From Lactarius indigo (taxonomy: Eukaryota; Basidiomycota; Agaricomycetes; Russulales; Russulaceae), in the NCBI GenBank assembly GCA_025766275.1, contig JAFKAC010000010.1, forward strand, positions 620,001 to 684,000: DNA of 64,000 bases, written 5' to 3'. Under the pieces are notes generated by a model. It searched no databases. It was given only the letters and a program-made list of their open reading frames with translations, and was not told the DNA's origin. Shown here piece by piece: positions 31,571 through 41,964 of this stretch. Both the position numbers and the translations under genes were made by a program. How positions within the stretch are numbered: position 1 is the stretch's first letter; each line of letters starts with the position of its first letter.

Positions 31571-32096
31571 TGTTATGGTACAGACTGATTATGGACTGAT
31601 TATGTGTTGTGAACAACTCATGGCCGGTTATGACTACAGCCCGACAGTAGTATTAGTCATGGACTCTTACATCACATCAGTCAGCATAGTAGATCACACA
31701 TGATTGTGACTCATGCATGACTCATTCCTAGGATAGCTGTACTAGGGTTCGAGCTAGTTACGCTACTGGTCACCTACTACTCTAGCAGTGCTTTAAAGCC
31801 TGCGTGTATTTGTATAAGTAGTCGTTTCAGAAGACCAAGAGTCCCCATCTTGGTCTTCTTCAATCCACCCTTTGACTCGTCTTTTGCTTGCCTTAGTCTT
31901 GGACTAAGTGTGCTTCCACTTCTATCCACCAAGGGATAGTCTTCTTCCACTTTGCTGCAGTGTGTGCCTGAAAGCCCCTGTTCAGCCAGTGTTGGGTTGA
32001 CACATGATCCCCATTCACCCAGTTTTTGCTAAGTCAATTATGCCTGTTTCAAGTCCAAGTCAGACTCACACCGGTGGAGTGTAACACCTGGTTCAC
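31571..32096 (+). mobile_element. Solo LTR of gypsy family B
   Basis: 526 bp, plus-oriented relative of the element B LTR. It contains TGTATAAGTAG, CCATCTTGGTCTTC and ends CCGGTGGAGTGTAACA. It is flanked by the duplication CCTGG (31566-31570 and 32097-32101). It shows that family B was active after D1 inserted and then lost this copy by LTR recombination. Confidence 0.92.
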
Positions 32097-32101
32097 ATTG
32101 G

Positions 32102-34377
32102 CAGTCATGAGAAACTTATGTGACAAACTTCAGATAGAGCAAAATATCAGCACGGCATACCACCCCTGAACAGATGGCCAGTTGGAGCGCACAAATCAAC
32201 GACTGGAACAGTTCTTATGAATTTATGTAAACTACCAACAAGATGACTGGAGTAACTGGCTGCCTATTGCACAATACATGCTGAATGCCTGGCCTTCTGA
32301 AACCACAAAACAAGTCCCTCACAAAGTGTTACTTGGGTACGTACCAACAGTACACCAGCCAAGCAAAACTATGACCAGTGCGAACACCTCCACACAATGG
32401 TTGGAAGAACTACAATGAACTCAGGATGCAGCAAAAAACACGCTAAGGGCTAGCCAAGAAAAATGGGTAACCAAAACTCGGTTCACTCCCTTCAAACTTG
32501 GACAGTCAGTCTGGCTTGACACCACAAATATCTGCACCACACACCCTACCACCAAATTAGCTCCAAAGAGATACAGGCCATATCAAATAATGGCTGTACT
32601 CTCTCCTGCAGTCTATTGATTACAGCTCCCGAGTCAATGGAAAATACACAATGTGTTCCATGCCACTCTCCTCTCCCCTTTTGTCCAAACACCCATACAT
32701 GGACCATCATTCTCGAAACCATTGCCAGAACTTATAGATGGAGAGGAAGAATGGGAAGTCAAAGGCATCTTGGACAAATGACAATGCCATAATAAGATGC
32801 AATATCTGATTTGATGGAAAGGGTACTCCACAGCAGATGATAGCTGGGAACCCGAGGAAAATATCCACACTCCAGGACTCCTACAAGAATATAAAGAGAG
32901 ACAGACCAAACACTCTAGTATCAACAACCTCTTCACCATGCCTCCTCACCATCCCCCACAGTACCCTCACATTGCCGCTAATGAACTCCCAGTCAACATT
33001 GTCACTCATATCAAATGAGATGTCAAAGAATGGGCGCAAGTCGGGTGACATTATGACGCTTGATGCAACTCCCCTAACTCATGCAAAGATATGTTCAGCT
33101 ACAGCACTTACTGACAGGCCGACAGAACTCACTGCCACACCTTGCAAGCCCATGAAAGACGGCGACAACGCCTCAGGAGAGAAGCAGCAGAAATCATTGT
33201 GCAAGGCGAAGACCCAGAAGATGATGATGTCATCTACGAAAGGTACTTCAACGACAACCCCATCCCAAATGAACCTCAACCAGCTCAACCCAAACAATGG
33301 CTCCACCTGGGTCAAGATTGGAGAATGCAACCACCCAACCATCCCTACCAAATCGAAATTCCAGCAGTGGATGGCACCTACCACAATGCCCCCTATGTAC
33401 GTTTTCTCATCAACCAACACGACAAGCCTGTCATCATGGGTACGGACGGATGACATCAGCCTCAGTATTTCACGACTCTTTGCGCAGTCCCACAACCCAA
33501 CAACCTTTGTAATGAAGCTCTAGACAGGAAATGTGACCTATTCTCTGCATCCCACACAGCACAACATCACATAGATTGGGCCCTCATGACCCTGGCCGAC
33601 CCCAGAGCGTGCACCAAGATACACTGACTGCACAAATCCAAAGCAGAAAGAGACAACCTCATCCAACGCATGTGAGAAACCGAATGTTCCTGGAGCGAAT
33701 GGGTGGTACGTGCTGATGAAATTGACCACCGCATTAAGCTAGCAAATGTGGCATCTCACATCTTCAAACACCTGCCACACCCACTTCCTACCACCCTCAT
33801 GCAATACATGCTGCCTCATCCCCAAGTAGATCCCCGCCTCAGACACCACCATGACTACACCCATACTGACCCGATTCCCCTACCTGTACTGCCCAGACCT
33901 ATGGCCCACTCATATGCCAAGGCAGTACAAGTCACCCAATGCCTCGAGTACCCACAGCTCCACAATGAAGAGAGCCGTGGTTCCGCACAACCCACTTTCT
34001 CTCCCACAACTCAACAACAACAAATCTGAAGAACCGACCAAGAGTGATGTAGCCAGGGTATCCCGCCCAATGGGATGCCTCCTTGTATGTGGTGCAACCA
34101 ACTTGACCACCTTGCCTTTGAGTGCCGCCAACTGCACACCCATTGCCTCAACTGACGCATCTGTCTCGTCAACTGAGCCCACACTCACATACTTACCCAT
34201 TGTCCTTGGCTCGCACTAGCGGGATGAGCTGTTGACTGAGAACGCACAATGCAAAGCCTCCAGTGACAACACCATTCTGCCCACCCTTACACCCAATGTG
34301 AAACTCACAAAGCCACCAAATGCCACAATCGTGAACTCAAAGACCACAAGTTCATGATGGATGATATCTTCGACATC
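32102..34377 (+). pseudogene. Element D1 integrase C-terminus, chromodomain and C-terminal module
   Basis: It continues the integrase (NISTAYHP, then stop-riddled), a GPY/F region, a chromodomain (about 32740-32880, MQYLI-stop-WKGYSTADDSW) and the long C-terminal extension. The extension keeps a 100-codon open stretch at 33142-33453 with YQIEIPAVDGTYHNAPYVRF, the post-chromodomain module. It ends with a zinc-knuckle-like CMWCNQLDHLAFEC near 34090. Most stops are TGA. D2 gives the same order of parts. Confidence 0.85.
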
Positions 34378-35044
34378 TGTTACAGACTGGACTTGTTTTT
34401 GACTTTACCTTAATTTCTTACTTACATTTGCGTTTGTGGGAAAGTCTTTCCTTTCTTGGCTTTCCCTTTCTTGGACTTGCTGCGCACTAGGAGCCTTAAG
34501 ATTCTCTCCTAGTGCAAAGTGAGACAATGAGACACTCATTGTCCTTATAAGTCTTTATTACTACTATACTTGGGCTAAATGCACCCTTTTATGGCAGGTG
34601 TCTCACTTGCCTTTTATATCCTTGTTTCTTCTCACACTTACTGCAGATAGCTGTGCACACCTTCTTCTTTTTCCTGTGCCTGCTGCAGATTGCTGTGGAT
34701 TACTGTGTTACTTCTCACACTTGCTGTGGATTGCACCATTTGTTTGTTCCACACAAACAAACCTTTTTCTATATAAGTCGTGGCCCTAAGTAGCTTGTAT
34801 CCTTAGACTCAACTTCTTTACCATCACAGTATACATTGTTTTCCCATTCCCTTGGGGTAACTCTCTGCTGAACCATTGAACCTCTTGAACCCCTGAACTC
34901 CTCTCACATCTTGAGTATTGTGTCATACTCTGAGATCCTTGTTAACCACTTAAACCTTGCCACTATTGGCTGAACCCTCACTCATTGACATAGAAAGACC
35001 AGACTTGCTCATGCCGAGCTGAACATTTCTACTGTAATGTTACA
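34378..35044 (+). mobile_element. Solo LTR, family L
   Basis: 667 bp, TGTTACAGACTGG...AATGTTACA, flanked by the duplication ACATC (34373-34377 and 35045-35049). A TATA-like CTATATAAGTCG occurs at about 34769. No full-length relative is seen here. Confidence 0.88.
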
Positions 35045-35112
35045 ACATCAACTACGAAGTCAAAGACTGCAGGGATTAAATCAATGAGACGTCAATCCAA
35101 GAAAGGGGGCTA
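35045..35112 (+). promoter_or_regulatory. Element D1 3' end and polypurine tract
   Basis: The last bases before the 3' LTR read AAGAAAGGGGGCTA. D2 has a GGGGGGCTA tract in the same place. Confidence 0.72.
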
Positions 35113-35510
35113 TGTCACACTCCCGTGACATCACAGTCACACCCAACAGGGTTTGGATTCCATTTGCTCTTTCTTTTGTGTAACAGAAGTTCTGCCAGCT
35201 CAATAGTTTGATGACTTGTAGTATGCCACCTCACTGAATGTCAGCTCACAGTTTGCCAGCTCACATATCCCAGAAAATAGCTTAGAAAAACCCAGTCTAT
35301 AGGAATATAAGTAGAGGCTTGCAACACAGTAGATACTTGTCTACTCTTCATTGAAATACAGCTCTAGTCTTGCCACCCACTTGCTTGCCCCACAAATTCC
35401 CAGCCCTCACAGCTCTAAGTCAAAACCCTTGTCGGTAGAACTTCTGAACTTCTTCCAAGAAGAAGTTCCACCGAGAAATCCCGAAGTCATGGCCCTGCTG
35501 AGCCATAACA
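35113..35510 (+). repeat. Element D1 3' LTR
   Basis: 398 bp. It differs from the 5' LTR mostly as TG in one copy against CA in the other (for example CATGG/CACAG and TTCAG/TTTGG), the mark of an ancestral CG lost on opposite strands. Confidence 0.92.
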
Positions 35511-35515
35511 AGAGT

Positions 35516-35773
35516 CCAGAAGTAAATGACATCATAATGATATCATGATAAGGATAGAACAAAGGAAAGTACAAAGGCATTGAGTACAACACTGAGTCTG
35601 GATCTATGATATCATAAGGTACAGTGATGTCATACATGATGCAATGATAAGCACTAGATTGTACAGATCAAAATGTAAGTAATCTACAAGTCCAATTAAT
35701 CTAATCTAAAGCAGTCCATGCTGCAAGTCCGGTCCATATGAGCCACTAAGTGTGCAAGGATCACTTATCAACA
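35516..35773 (-). mobile_element. Family A LTR, copy A3, part 2
   Basis: Completes the LTR begun at 25380, ending CACTTATCAACA. The flank beyond (CTTGC) belongs to element I and does not match the left flank. Confidence 0.85.
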
Positions 35774-36187
35774 CTTGCCACATCACTTGTTGGGCTGGTG
35801 ACCTGCACTCTGGCAATGGTAGCAGTACCACTTGGTCCAAGGGCAGTTGAAGCTGTGATGGTAGCAACTATCACAGTGCCAGCACTGGTCTCCATTGCGA
35901 TTTTCCTGGAGGCGAGGCATTTCTACAGGTCCTCCAGGGCAAGGGGGAAAGAAAAGGTCTTGGTGACGGAAGAGGCGAGGTTGCTGCCATGTGTCAGCAT
36001 AGTGTTCTGCAATCTGGGTATAGGCATGAGCAGCTTCCAGCCATCCACACACTCCATCAAGTTCTGATATGGTGTTGAACAGCAGTCCATGGACTCAATT
36101 GCATTGGGCCTGCAAATTGGTGGACTGCCTCTGGAGAGTAGCCTGTTGTTCCAAACAGTGGTGAAGGTAAGAGATCTCTGCATCTAG
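35774..36187 (-). pseudogene. Element I Pol C-terminal end with two zinc motifs
   Basis: The minus-strand frame reads through a helix-rich segment (LEAAHAYTQIAEHYADTW) to two zinc-binding clusters, CWHCDSCYHHSFNC and CYHCQSAGHQPNK-stop-C. It is the 3'-most part of element I, whose upstream parts lie at 36772-37245 and 39986-41741. At its right end the frame continues exactly across solo LTR F. One TGA lies inside, near 36100. At its left end it stops at the A3 LTR. Confidence 0.75.
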
Positions 36188-36766
36188 TGTTACGCCCTAG
36201 CAGGGGCGTGGGTTCTAAAGGTTCTGAGTCACACAAGTATCAAGCGAAGACCTCTGTTGTCTTATTGCTATGAAATACGAGTGATAAAAGTGTGGCACAA
36301 GGTGCAGCACTACTCTGTAATGTAGGACTCCTCGTCCGAAGTGTCTAACACTTCTCTACACTTGATCTTGCTAGTGCACAGAGTATAACAGGTGTAACGC
36401 GTTGATATAGTTCAACTGCAAAGACTTCGAAGTGTCCTGGTTAGGGACTGAGGTAGGGGATGCACAAGAAGAGAGGGATAAGGCGAGGTCACACCAAAGT
36501 ATGGAGGCAAGGTTGCTAGATTGCAAACGAAGCCAAGTCTGGCTTCCTACGGTCTATGGTACAGGTTTATATAGGACAGGGTTCCAAACAACATGAACAC
36601 AAGTCCACACAATATCAAAGAGACTAAACGGAGTAAACAGAAGTTCGGATCAAAGAAACAGCGCCACTAGTAACAGCAGCTCCTTTGGTAACAAGGTATA
36701 GTACAGAAGGGGAAAGGTAAGGTGGAGACATACTGTGACTTAGGTCCGAAGCGTCGGATCATAACA
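36188..36766. mobile_element. Solo LTR, family F
   Basis: 579 bp, TGTTACGCCCTAGCAGG...GGATCATAACA, flanked by the duplication TCTAG (36183-36187 and 36767-36771). Removing it restores the element I reading frame. It is distantly related to LTR H: both start with GCCCTA/GCCACTA and end in AAGCGTCGG/AAGACGAAGG-like sequence. Confidence 0.92.
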
Positions 36767-36771
36767 TCTAG

Positions 36772-37245
36772 CTGTGGGGAGTTGAGATCCCACAGTGCCT
36801 CATCTACAGCATACACCTGAGGGTCATCATGTGAGAGTCACTGCATCTGATCATCTGACATGACTTGTGGCATAGCCCCTAGGAGACTATTCAGGTACAC
36901 AGGCTCTCCATAGACAGGCTGTTCTCTGCCCATACAGCCCTTCACATCTTGATGGTTACCAGTGTAGGCAATGTACTTGGCCAGAACTTTAGTACCGTCA
37001 GGCTGGTTGATATAGAGGGGGGGAAGTGAGCTGAGGTTTCTATGTTTGGGAAGAAGGGGAGGCCTGGGTGGTCATCATCTTTGTCTGGTTCATCATTGGC
37101 AGTGGCAGCTACACGCTCATAGTCAATAGGGGCATCCTCTAGTGGAGGCATCAACAAGTGGGAAATCACAGAGACTGGGGGAGAGTCAGGAGGAGGGGTG
37201 GAAGGAGGGAATGGAGGAGGAGTAGCAGTTGGTTCAGGAGGGGGA
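36772..37245 (-). pseudogene. Element I Pol C-terminal module fragment
   Basis: The minus strand encodes a Pro-rich linker (PPPEPTATPPPFPPSTPPP), an acidic patch, then after a one-base slip in a C-run near 37020 the segment YINQPDGTKVLAKYIAYTG and QPVYGEPVYLNSLLG. This is the same post-chromodomain module as in B, C and D. One TGA lies at about 36840. The fragment lies between LTRs F and G. Confidence 0.75.
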
Positions 37246-37591
37246 TGTCATGGACGCTCTATTTTTGCCCTATTTTTCCTTATTTTTATGGATCTATTTG
37301 GTGAAGATACGAGTCTCCAAGTGTTGTGCTCAAACATCTAAGTCCTTATCATTAGATGTGATAAGATGGTTAGTCACATGATGCCAACATGTGCACCCAC
37401 AAGCATGTGACCCTGGGATAGTAACTTCCTTATTGGATACTACTCCTTTAGGTCACTTTCCTCGTTAGTAAAGTAGTTTCTTATTGGACGATAAGCAGGG
37501 AAGGTTCTAGATAGTTCTAGACTACATTGTCATAGGGTTGTGACTCATAGATATGGACACATCACTGTTCTGTCAGCCTTGATGACCATGC

Positions 37592-38160
37592 TGTTGATAA
37601 GTGACCCTTGCACACTTAGCGGCTCGTACGGACCGGACTTGCAGCATGGACTGCTTTAGATTAGATATACAGGACTTGTAGATTAGATATTATTTGATCT
37701 GTACAATCTGGACTTATCATTGCATCATACATGACATCACTGTACTTCTATGACATCATACATCCAGACTCTGCGCTGTATATTGCCTTTGTACTTTCCT
37801 TTGTTCCGTACTTAGCTTTATCCTTATTATGATGTCACTATGATATCATTTGCTTCTGGACTCTCCTTATTCTTTCTTCCCTAATTCTCAGAACGTCCAC
37901 TCCTTTGTCCATTTGTAGAACAATACTTCCTTGTACTGCATGACTTAGTGTTACATCCCTTGTACAGTGTCACTACCAGAAAGTGTATAAGTAGAGTACC
38001 ATGTATGCTCCTGGTCCACATCAGTTCTCACTGCTTGTGTGCCAGACACTATCTTGCTTCACCTGCTAAGACCTCCCTCTGCTGCTATCCAGTCGCCACT
38101 TGTATCTCACCACAGTCTCCCTTGTCACTGTGAGTACAGGTCTGTCTTTGCTGTTCATCA
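37592..38160 (+). mobile_element. Solo LTR, family A, copy A5
   Basis: 569 bp, flanked by the duplication CATGC (37587-37591 and 38161-38165), inside LTR G. Short form. Confidence 0.95.
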
Positions 38161-38212
38161 CATGCATCAGTCAGCACAATAGATAAGGCTATTATTAGAT
38201 ATGATGTGTCAG

Positions 38213-38800
38213 TGTAACGCCACTACTGGGGCATTAGGTACAACCTGTACCAAGTCAGTCAAACAGCGGTAGCGCAAACTCTGAGGTTTGGCTTCAGTAG
38301 AATGATGCACAAGGATCACAAGGACGTAAGTCACTTGGACCGTAGAGGAAGGCTAAGACGCGAAGGTCTAGCAAAAGGTAGGGGGTCATGAGACGGGGAA
38401 GTGCACAAAGGTGTTTGCATTAGACAAGTGTAGTTATTACACAAGAAGTCTAGTCTACCGTACAAGCTAGGCATGACTAGGTTTAAATGGGCATTAGGCT
38501 GTATGGCCACTGCAAACAGATGGCGACATCGCCAAATCAGGGGATAAAGGGATAAGCATAAGGAGAACAAAGGGATGATCATAATGGGAACAAAGGCAAA
38601 TCACGTGGGGATGCGTGTGAGTGAGAATGAAATGGAAACTAGCACATGTCAAGCTTTATCAGAAGGAAACATTGATAAGCAGGGCGCATGATAGGAACCG
38701 GGTAATCGTAAAGTCCGTGTTATCATACAGGGCTCATAGAGTATCAGGGATGGGATAGTGAAAGAGAAGAGAATGAGTCCAAAGACGAAGGTTTGTAGCA
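38213..38800. mobile_element. Solo LTR, family H
   Basis: 588 bp, TGTAACGCCACTACTGG...GGTTTGTAGCA, flanked by the duplication GTCAG (38208-38212 and 38801-38805), inside LTR G. Related to LTR F at both ends. Confidence 0.85.
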
Positions 38801-39146
38801 GTCAGCATCTGACTCATTACTATTACACATACCTTTAGTAACAAGGTTCAGTAGTAATTCAAACTCAGCTGCAGCATAGTATATAAACCCACATGTAGCA
38901 TCCTGAGTGGAACCAACTTGTCCTCTTGGTTCTCCACTCAGGTGCACATTTCATTGTACTTCCCTCACTCTTCTCCAATATTAACTTGTCCTCTTGGTTC
39001 TCCACTCAGCATGCCACAGTGTGATCACCTGACCTTTGGACTTGTATAAAGTCCTCATGTGTGTCTACTCTCTGCTGTGACTGTACGTTTGGCACGTGGC
39101 TTGTCTCCACACTAGGCTTGGGTGTGCTACTAGTTCAGTTCACTTA

Positions 39147-39935
39147 GGGCCTGTCCAGTGCACACATTGCCCCACAGCGCACCTGCCAAAAAAAAAAAGT
39201 CACCCCTACTGTGCACTAGGGGGCAAACCTGCTGTTCGGTGCACATTGCTCCAAGGGGTTGGCATTAAGGCTCCTCAGAGCAGCCCTATCAAATCAGAGC
39301 AACGAAAATACCTGTTTATTTCTTTTGATTCTCTGCTCCAACATTGCCCAAATTGTGACTGTGACCATGTACACCATTAGTAATATGTGTATCCAGACCA
39401 TATTTTTTTTTTGATCATTCTACATCATTATTGGCCTATGGGAACAGCATGGGATTACAGTATACGACAACAGAATGATGTAGTCTCCCTCTCTCCCACC
39501 TATAACATGAGAGTTCACTAATAAAACTTTATCATAAGGGTGTATTGAGGTGTAATATGTCACCTTACAGACTACTGTAACATCTCACACCTCAGATTTG
39601 CCCACAAATTGGATTGCTGCTGTTGGGGCAGGAGCAGATGTAGGAGTGATAGGAGGCTGCATGTACACCCTGAGCTTGATCGAGCTTGATCATTGACTGT
39701 GATTTCCAGCAGACGTGAAGTGCAAGGGTATTGATAGTCATGCAGGTGACACTTGTCATAACACATGGTGAAAACAAAAAAAAATTATTTCTTCCTTGAT
39801 TTCTTCTGGAGCTGAGAGGTGTTTGGAGATTTGGAGCAGACATTTCTGTCGCTGCATAGGGCCTCATTACCCCACCCAGGGTAATCCATTATCACTTTGC
39901 AACCTGCGGCCAGATTCTTTTTGCTGGACAGGCCC
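39147..39935. mobile_element. PIF/Harbinger-like MITE, 789 bp
   Basis: Terminal inverted repeats GGGCCTGTCCAG and CTGGACAGGCCC, flanked by the 3-bp duplication TTA (39144-39146 and 39936-39938). GGGCC-type ends with a TTA/TWA duplication are typical of Tourist/Harbinger elements. It contains no transposase frame, only A/T runs and short frames, so it is non-autonomous. It sits in LTR G. Confidence 0.85.
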
Positions 39936-39985
39936 TTACCTTCTCTTGGTCTAGTTGTCATGATAAGTCATACCGCTACAGGGGA

Positions 39986-41741
39986 GACAAGGAGGACCTA
40001 GGGACTAAGTTGGGATGCCCATTGAAACTTTCCAACAGTGCAACCAGTGCCAGGTTGACATCCATGGTGGTTTGTTGTTCTGGGGTTGGGGGTTGAGAGA
40101 AGAACCCTCATTCTATGGAGTGTTCAATGAGGGCTTCAACAGAGGAGGAGCGAGAAGGCATTGTGTGCAAAGGTGTGAGAGTAGAGGAGTGGGGATGTTT
40201 TTCTCCCAGTTTTGCACTTCTTATATGTGAGGAGGGCACTCCTTCAGCATTCAGGTGTAGTTGGAAGAAGTCCTGAATTGCTTCAGGTGCTGATACATTT
40301 TCCTCCATTTCCCATGAGTTGTCACTGTCAGGGAAGCCCTTCCATTTGATGAGGTAATGGAGTTTATGTCATTGCCCCTTCTTGGCAGAGTATAGAATTT
40401 TTTCTACTTCCCATTCTTCTTCTCCATTTATTATGTCAGGTGGAGGTTGTGGGAAGTTTTCTCCATGGAGCAGTGTTTCCTTATATGGTGTAAGTAGGTT
40501 GGCATGGAACACAGGGTGAATCTTCCATTGCAGGGGTAGGGCAAGTTCATAGTTGACCAGTGACAGGACTTTGGTAATTTTGAAGGGTCCATGTCGTTTG
40601 GGGGCTAGTTTGGTGGTTGGATGACTAGTCCTTATGTTTGTTCCTTCTAGCCACACCATTTCTCCTTCTTTGTATGGTTCAAACTTGAAGGGCTGCTGTG
40701 CTAGGGAATCTTGTGCTTTCTTTAGGTTGTCTTGTGCTTCCTTCCTTTTGTTCTTCAGTTCTTCAAGACATTGTTCTACACTTGGGACTGGTGAGGGTTT
40801 TGGCATCCATGTGGTGTGTAGGAGTTTTCCCATAATTAGTTCAAATGGGGGAATCTGGGTTGTAGCATTGGGCCAGGAGTTATGAGCAAATTCTGCCATT
40901 GGTAACCAGGTTACCCAATCATCCTGTCTTGCATTACACCAAAACCTTAGGTACTGTTCTAACCATTGGTTTGTTTGTTCTGACTGTCCATCTGTTTGTG
41001 GGTGGTATGCTGTTGAGATGTTCTGTTTGATATCTAAGGCTTTGCAGAGGGCTCTTGCAAATGTTGATGTAAATTGTGGGTCTTGATCAGAAATGACCTT
41101 CTTGGGAAGGCCATAGTGGCAGTAGATGTGTTGCAAATAGAGTTGTGTGACTCTGGCTGCATTTATTGTTTCATTGCAAGGGATAAATAAAGCTGCTTTT
41201 GAACAATCATGATCTGTGACTGTGAGGATTGTGTCATAGCCTTTTGACTTGGGTAATTTGATGATGAAGTCCATGCTGACAGTTTCAAATGGTTCCATCA
41301 TCTGTCCAAAAATGGGTAAAAGGCTTGGCTTCTTTGGGTGGGTGTTGACTTTATTGGCTTGGCATGCTGCGCATCCTTTGACATATTCTTCCACATCTTT
41401 CTTCATGCCTGGCCACCAGTAGTCCCATGTTATCAGAGCCATTGTGTTTGAAATTCCAGGGTGTCCAGTGCTTGGAAGGTCATGAAAAGCATGAATTACC
41501 CCCCTATTAAGGTCATTGTTCCCTGCAACAACCAAGTGCTCATCTTTCCAGTGGAGCCCTGAGTGTTCTTTTAGGTTATGGGCATCTATCCAGGTTTAGA
41601 TACATTCATGATCTAGGTTTTGCATGACATAAGCCCATAGTTTCTTGTTCTTGTGGCAGTTCCTTTGTGGCCTTGACAAATAGTTCTTCCAGAAGGACTG
41701 TTACATCAGAGTTGTCATGGGAACCATCATCATACTCTGGT
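39986..41741 (-). pseudogene. Element I integrase and chromodomain
   Basis: A 388-codon open block (40369-41535) encodes most of a gypsy integrase: an HHCC region (GHPGISNTMALI..., CAACQANK), catalytic D in FIIKLP...DHDCSKAALF, D in VISDQDPQF and E in DGQSEQTNQWLEQY, then a GPY/F region. A TGA at 40369-40371 precedes the chromodomain LHYLIKWKGFPDSDNSW (to about 40320). The linker frame continues to 39986 with another TGA near 40107 and joins 37245 across LTR G. Between 41536 and 41741 the RNase H/integrase junction is frameshifted and ends at the MULE duplication. Confidence 0.88.
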
Positions 41742-41964
41742 AGCAATTGACTAATTGCAGACTTCTCACATGTTGGTCTGTTTAGACTGTTTTACCGCAA
41801 CTCAACTCCAAACTCCAAACACTGTATTTTAAAATATCATTTCATGTCTTTTCTATTAGTACAAATGAATACAAAATAAATAACGCATAAACAACGTGTT
41901 TTGGTGTGGAATTGTGGAATGCGAGTGCAAGGGAGGGGGGAACAACCCCAATGCCCTCCTCATC

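Larger units (their letters stand above)
25684..35510 (+). mobile_element. Old decayed Ty3/gypsy chromodomain element D1
   Basis: LTRs of 398 bp (25684-26081 and 35113-35510) begin TGTCACA and end ATAACA, flanked by the duplication AGAGT (25679-25683 and 35511-35515). The internal region matches element D2 in domain order but is riddled with stops. It carries solo LTRs at 26811-27427, 30091-30899, 31571-32096 and 34378-35044. The LTRs differ at about 23 positions, nearly all transitions. Confidence 0.93.
37246..39980. mobile_element. Solo LTR, family G, with three nested insertions
   Basis: LTR pieces at 37246-37591, 38166-38212, 38806-39146 and 39939-39980 add up to 776 bp, TGTCATGGACGC...TACCGCTACA, flanked by the duplication GGGGA (37241-37245 and 39981-39985). 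Removing it joins the element I frame (SLSPPPEPTATPPP). It holds TATA-like sequences near 38878 and 39044 and a direct repeat containing TTGTCCTCTTGGTTCTCC at about 38920 and 38986. Confidence 0.8.
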
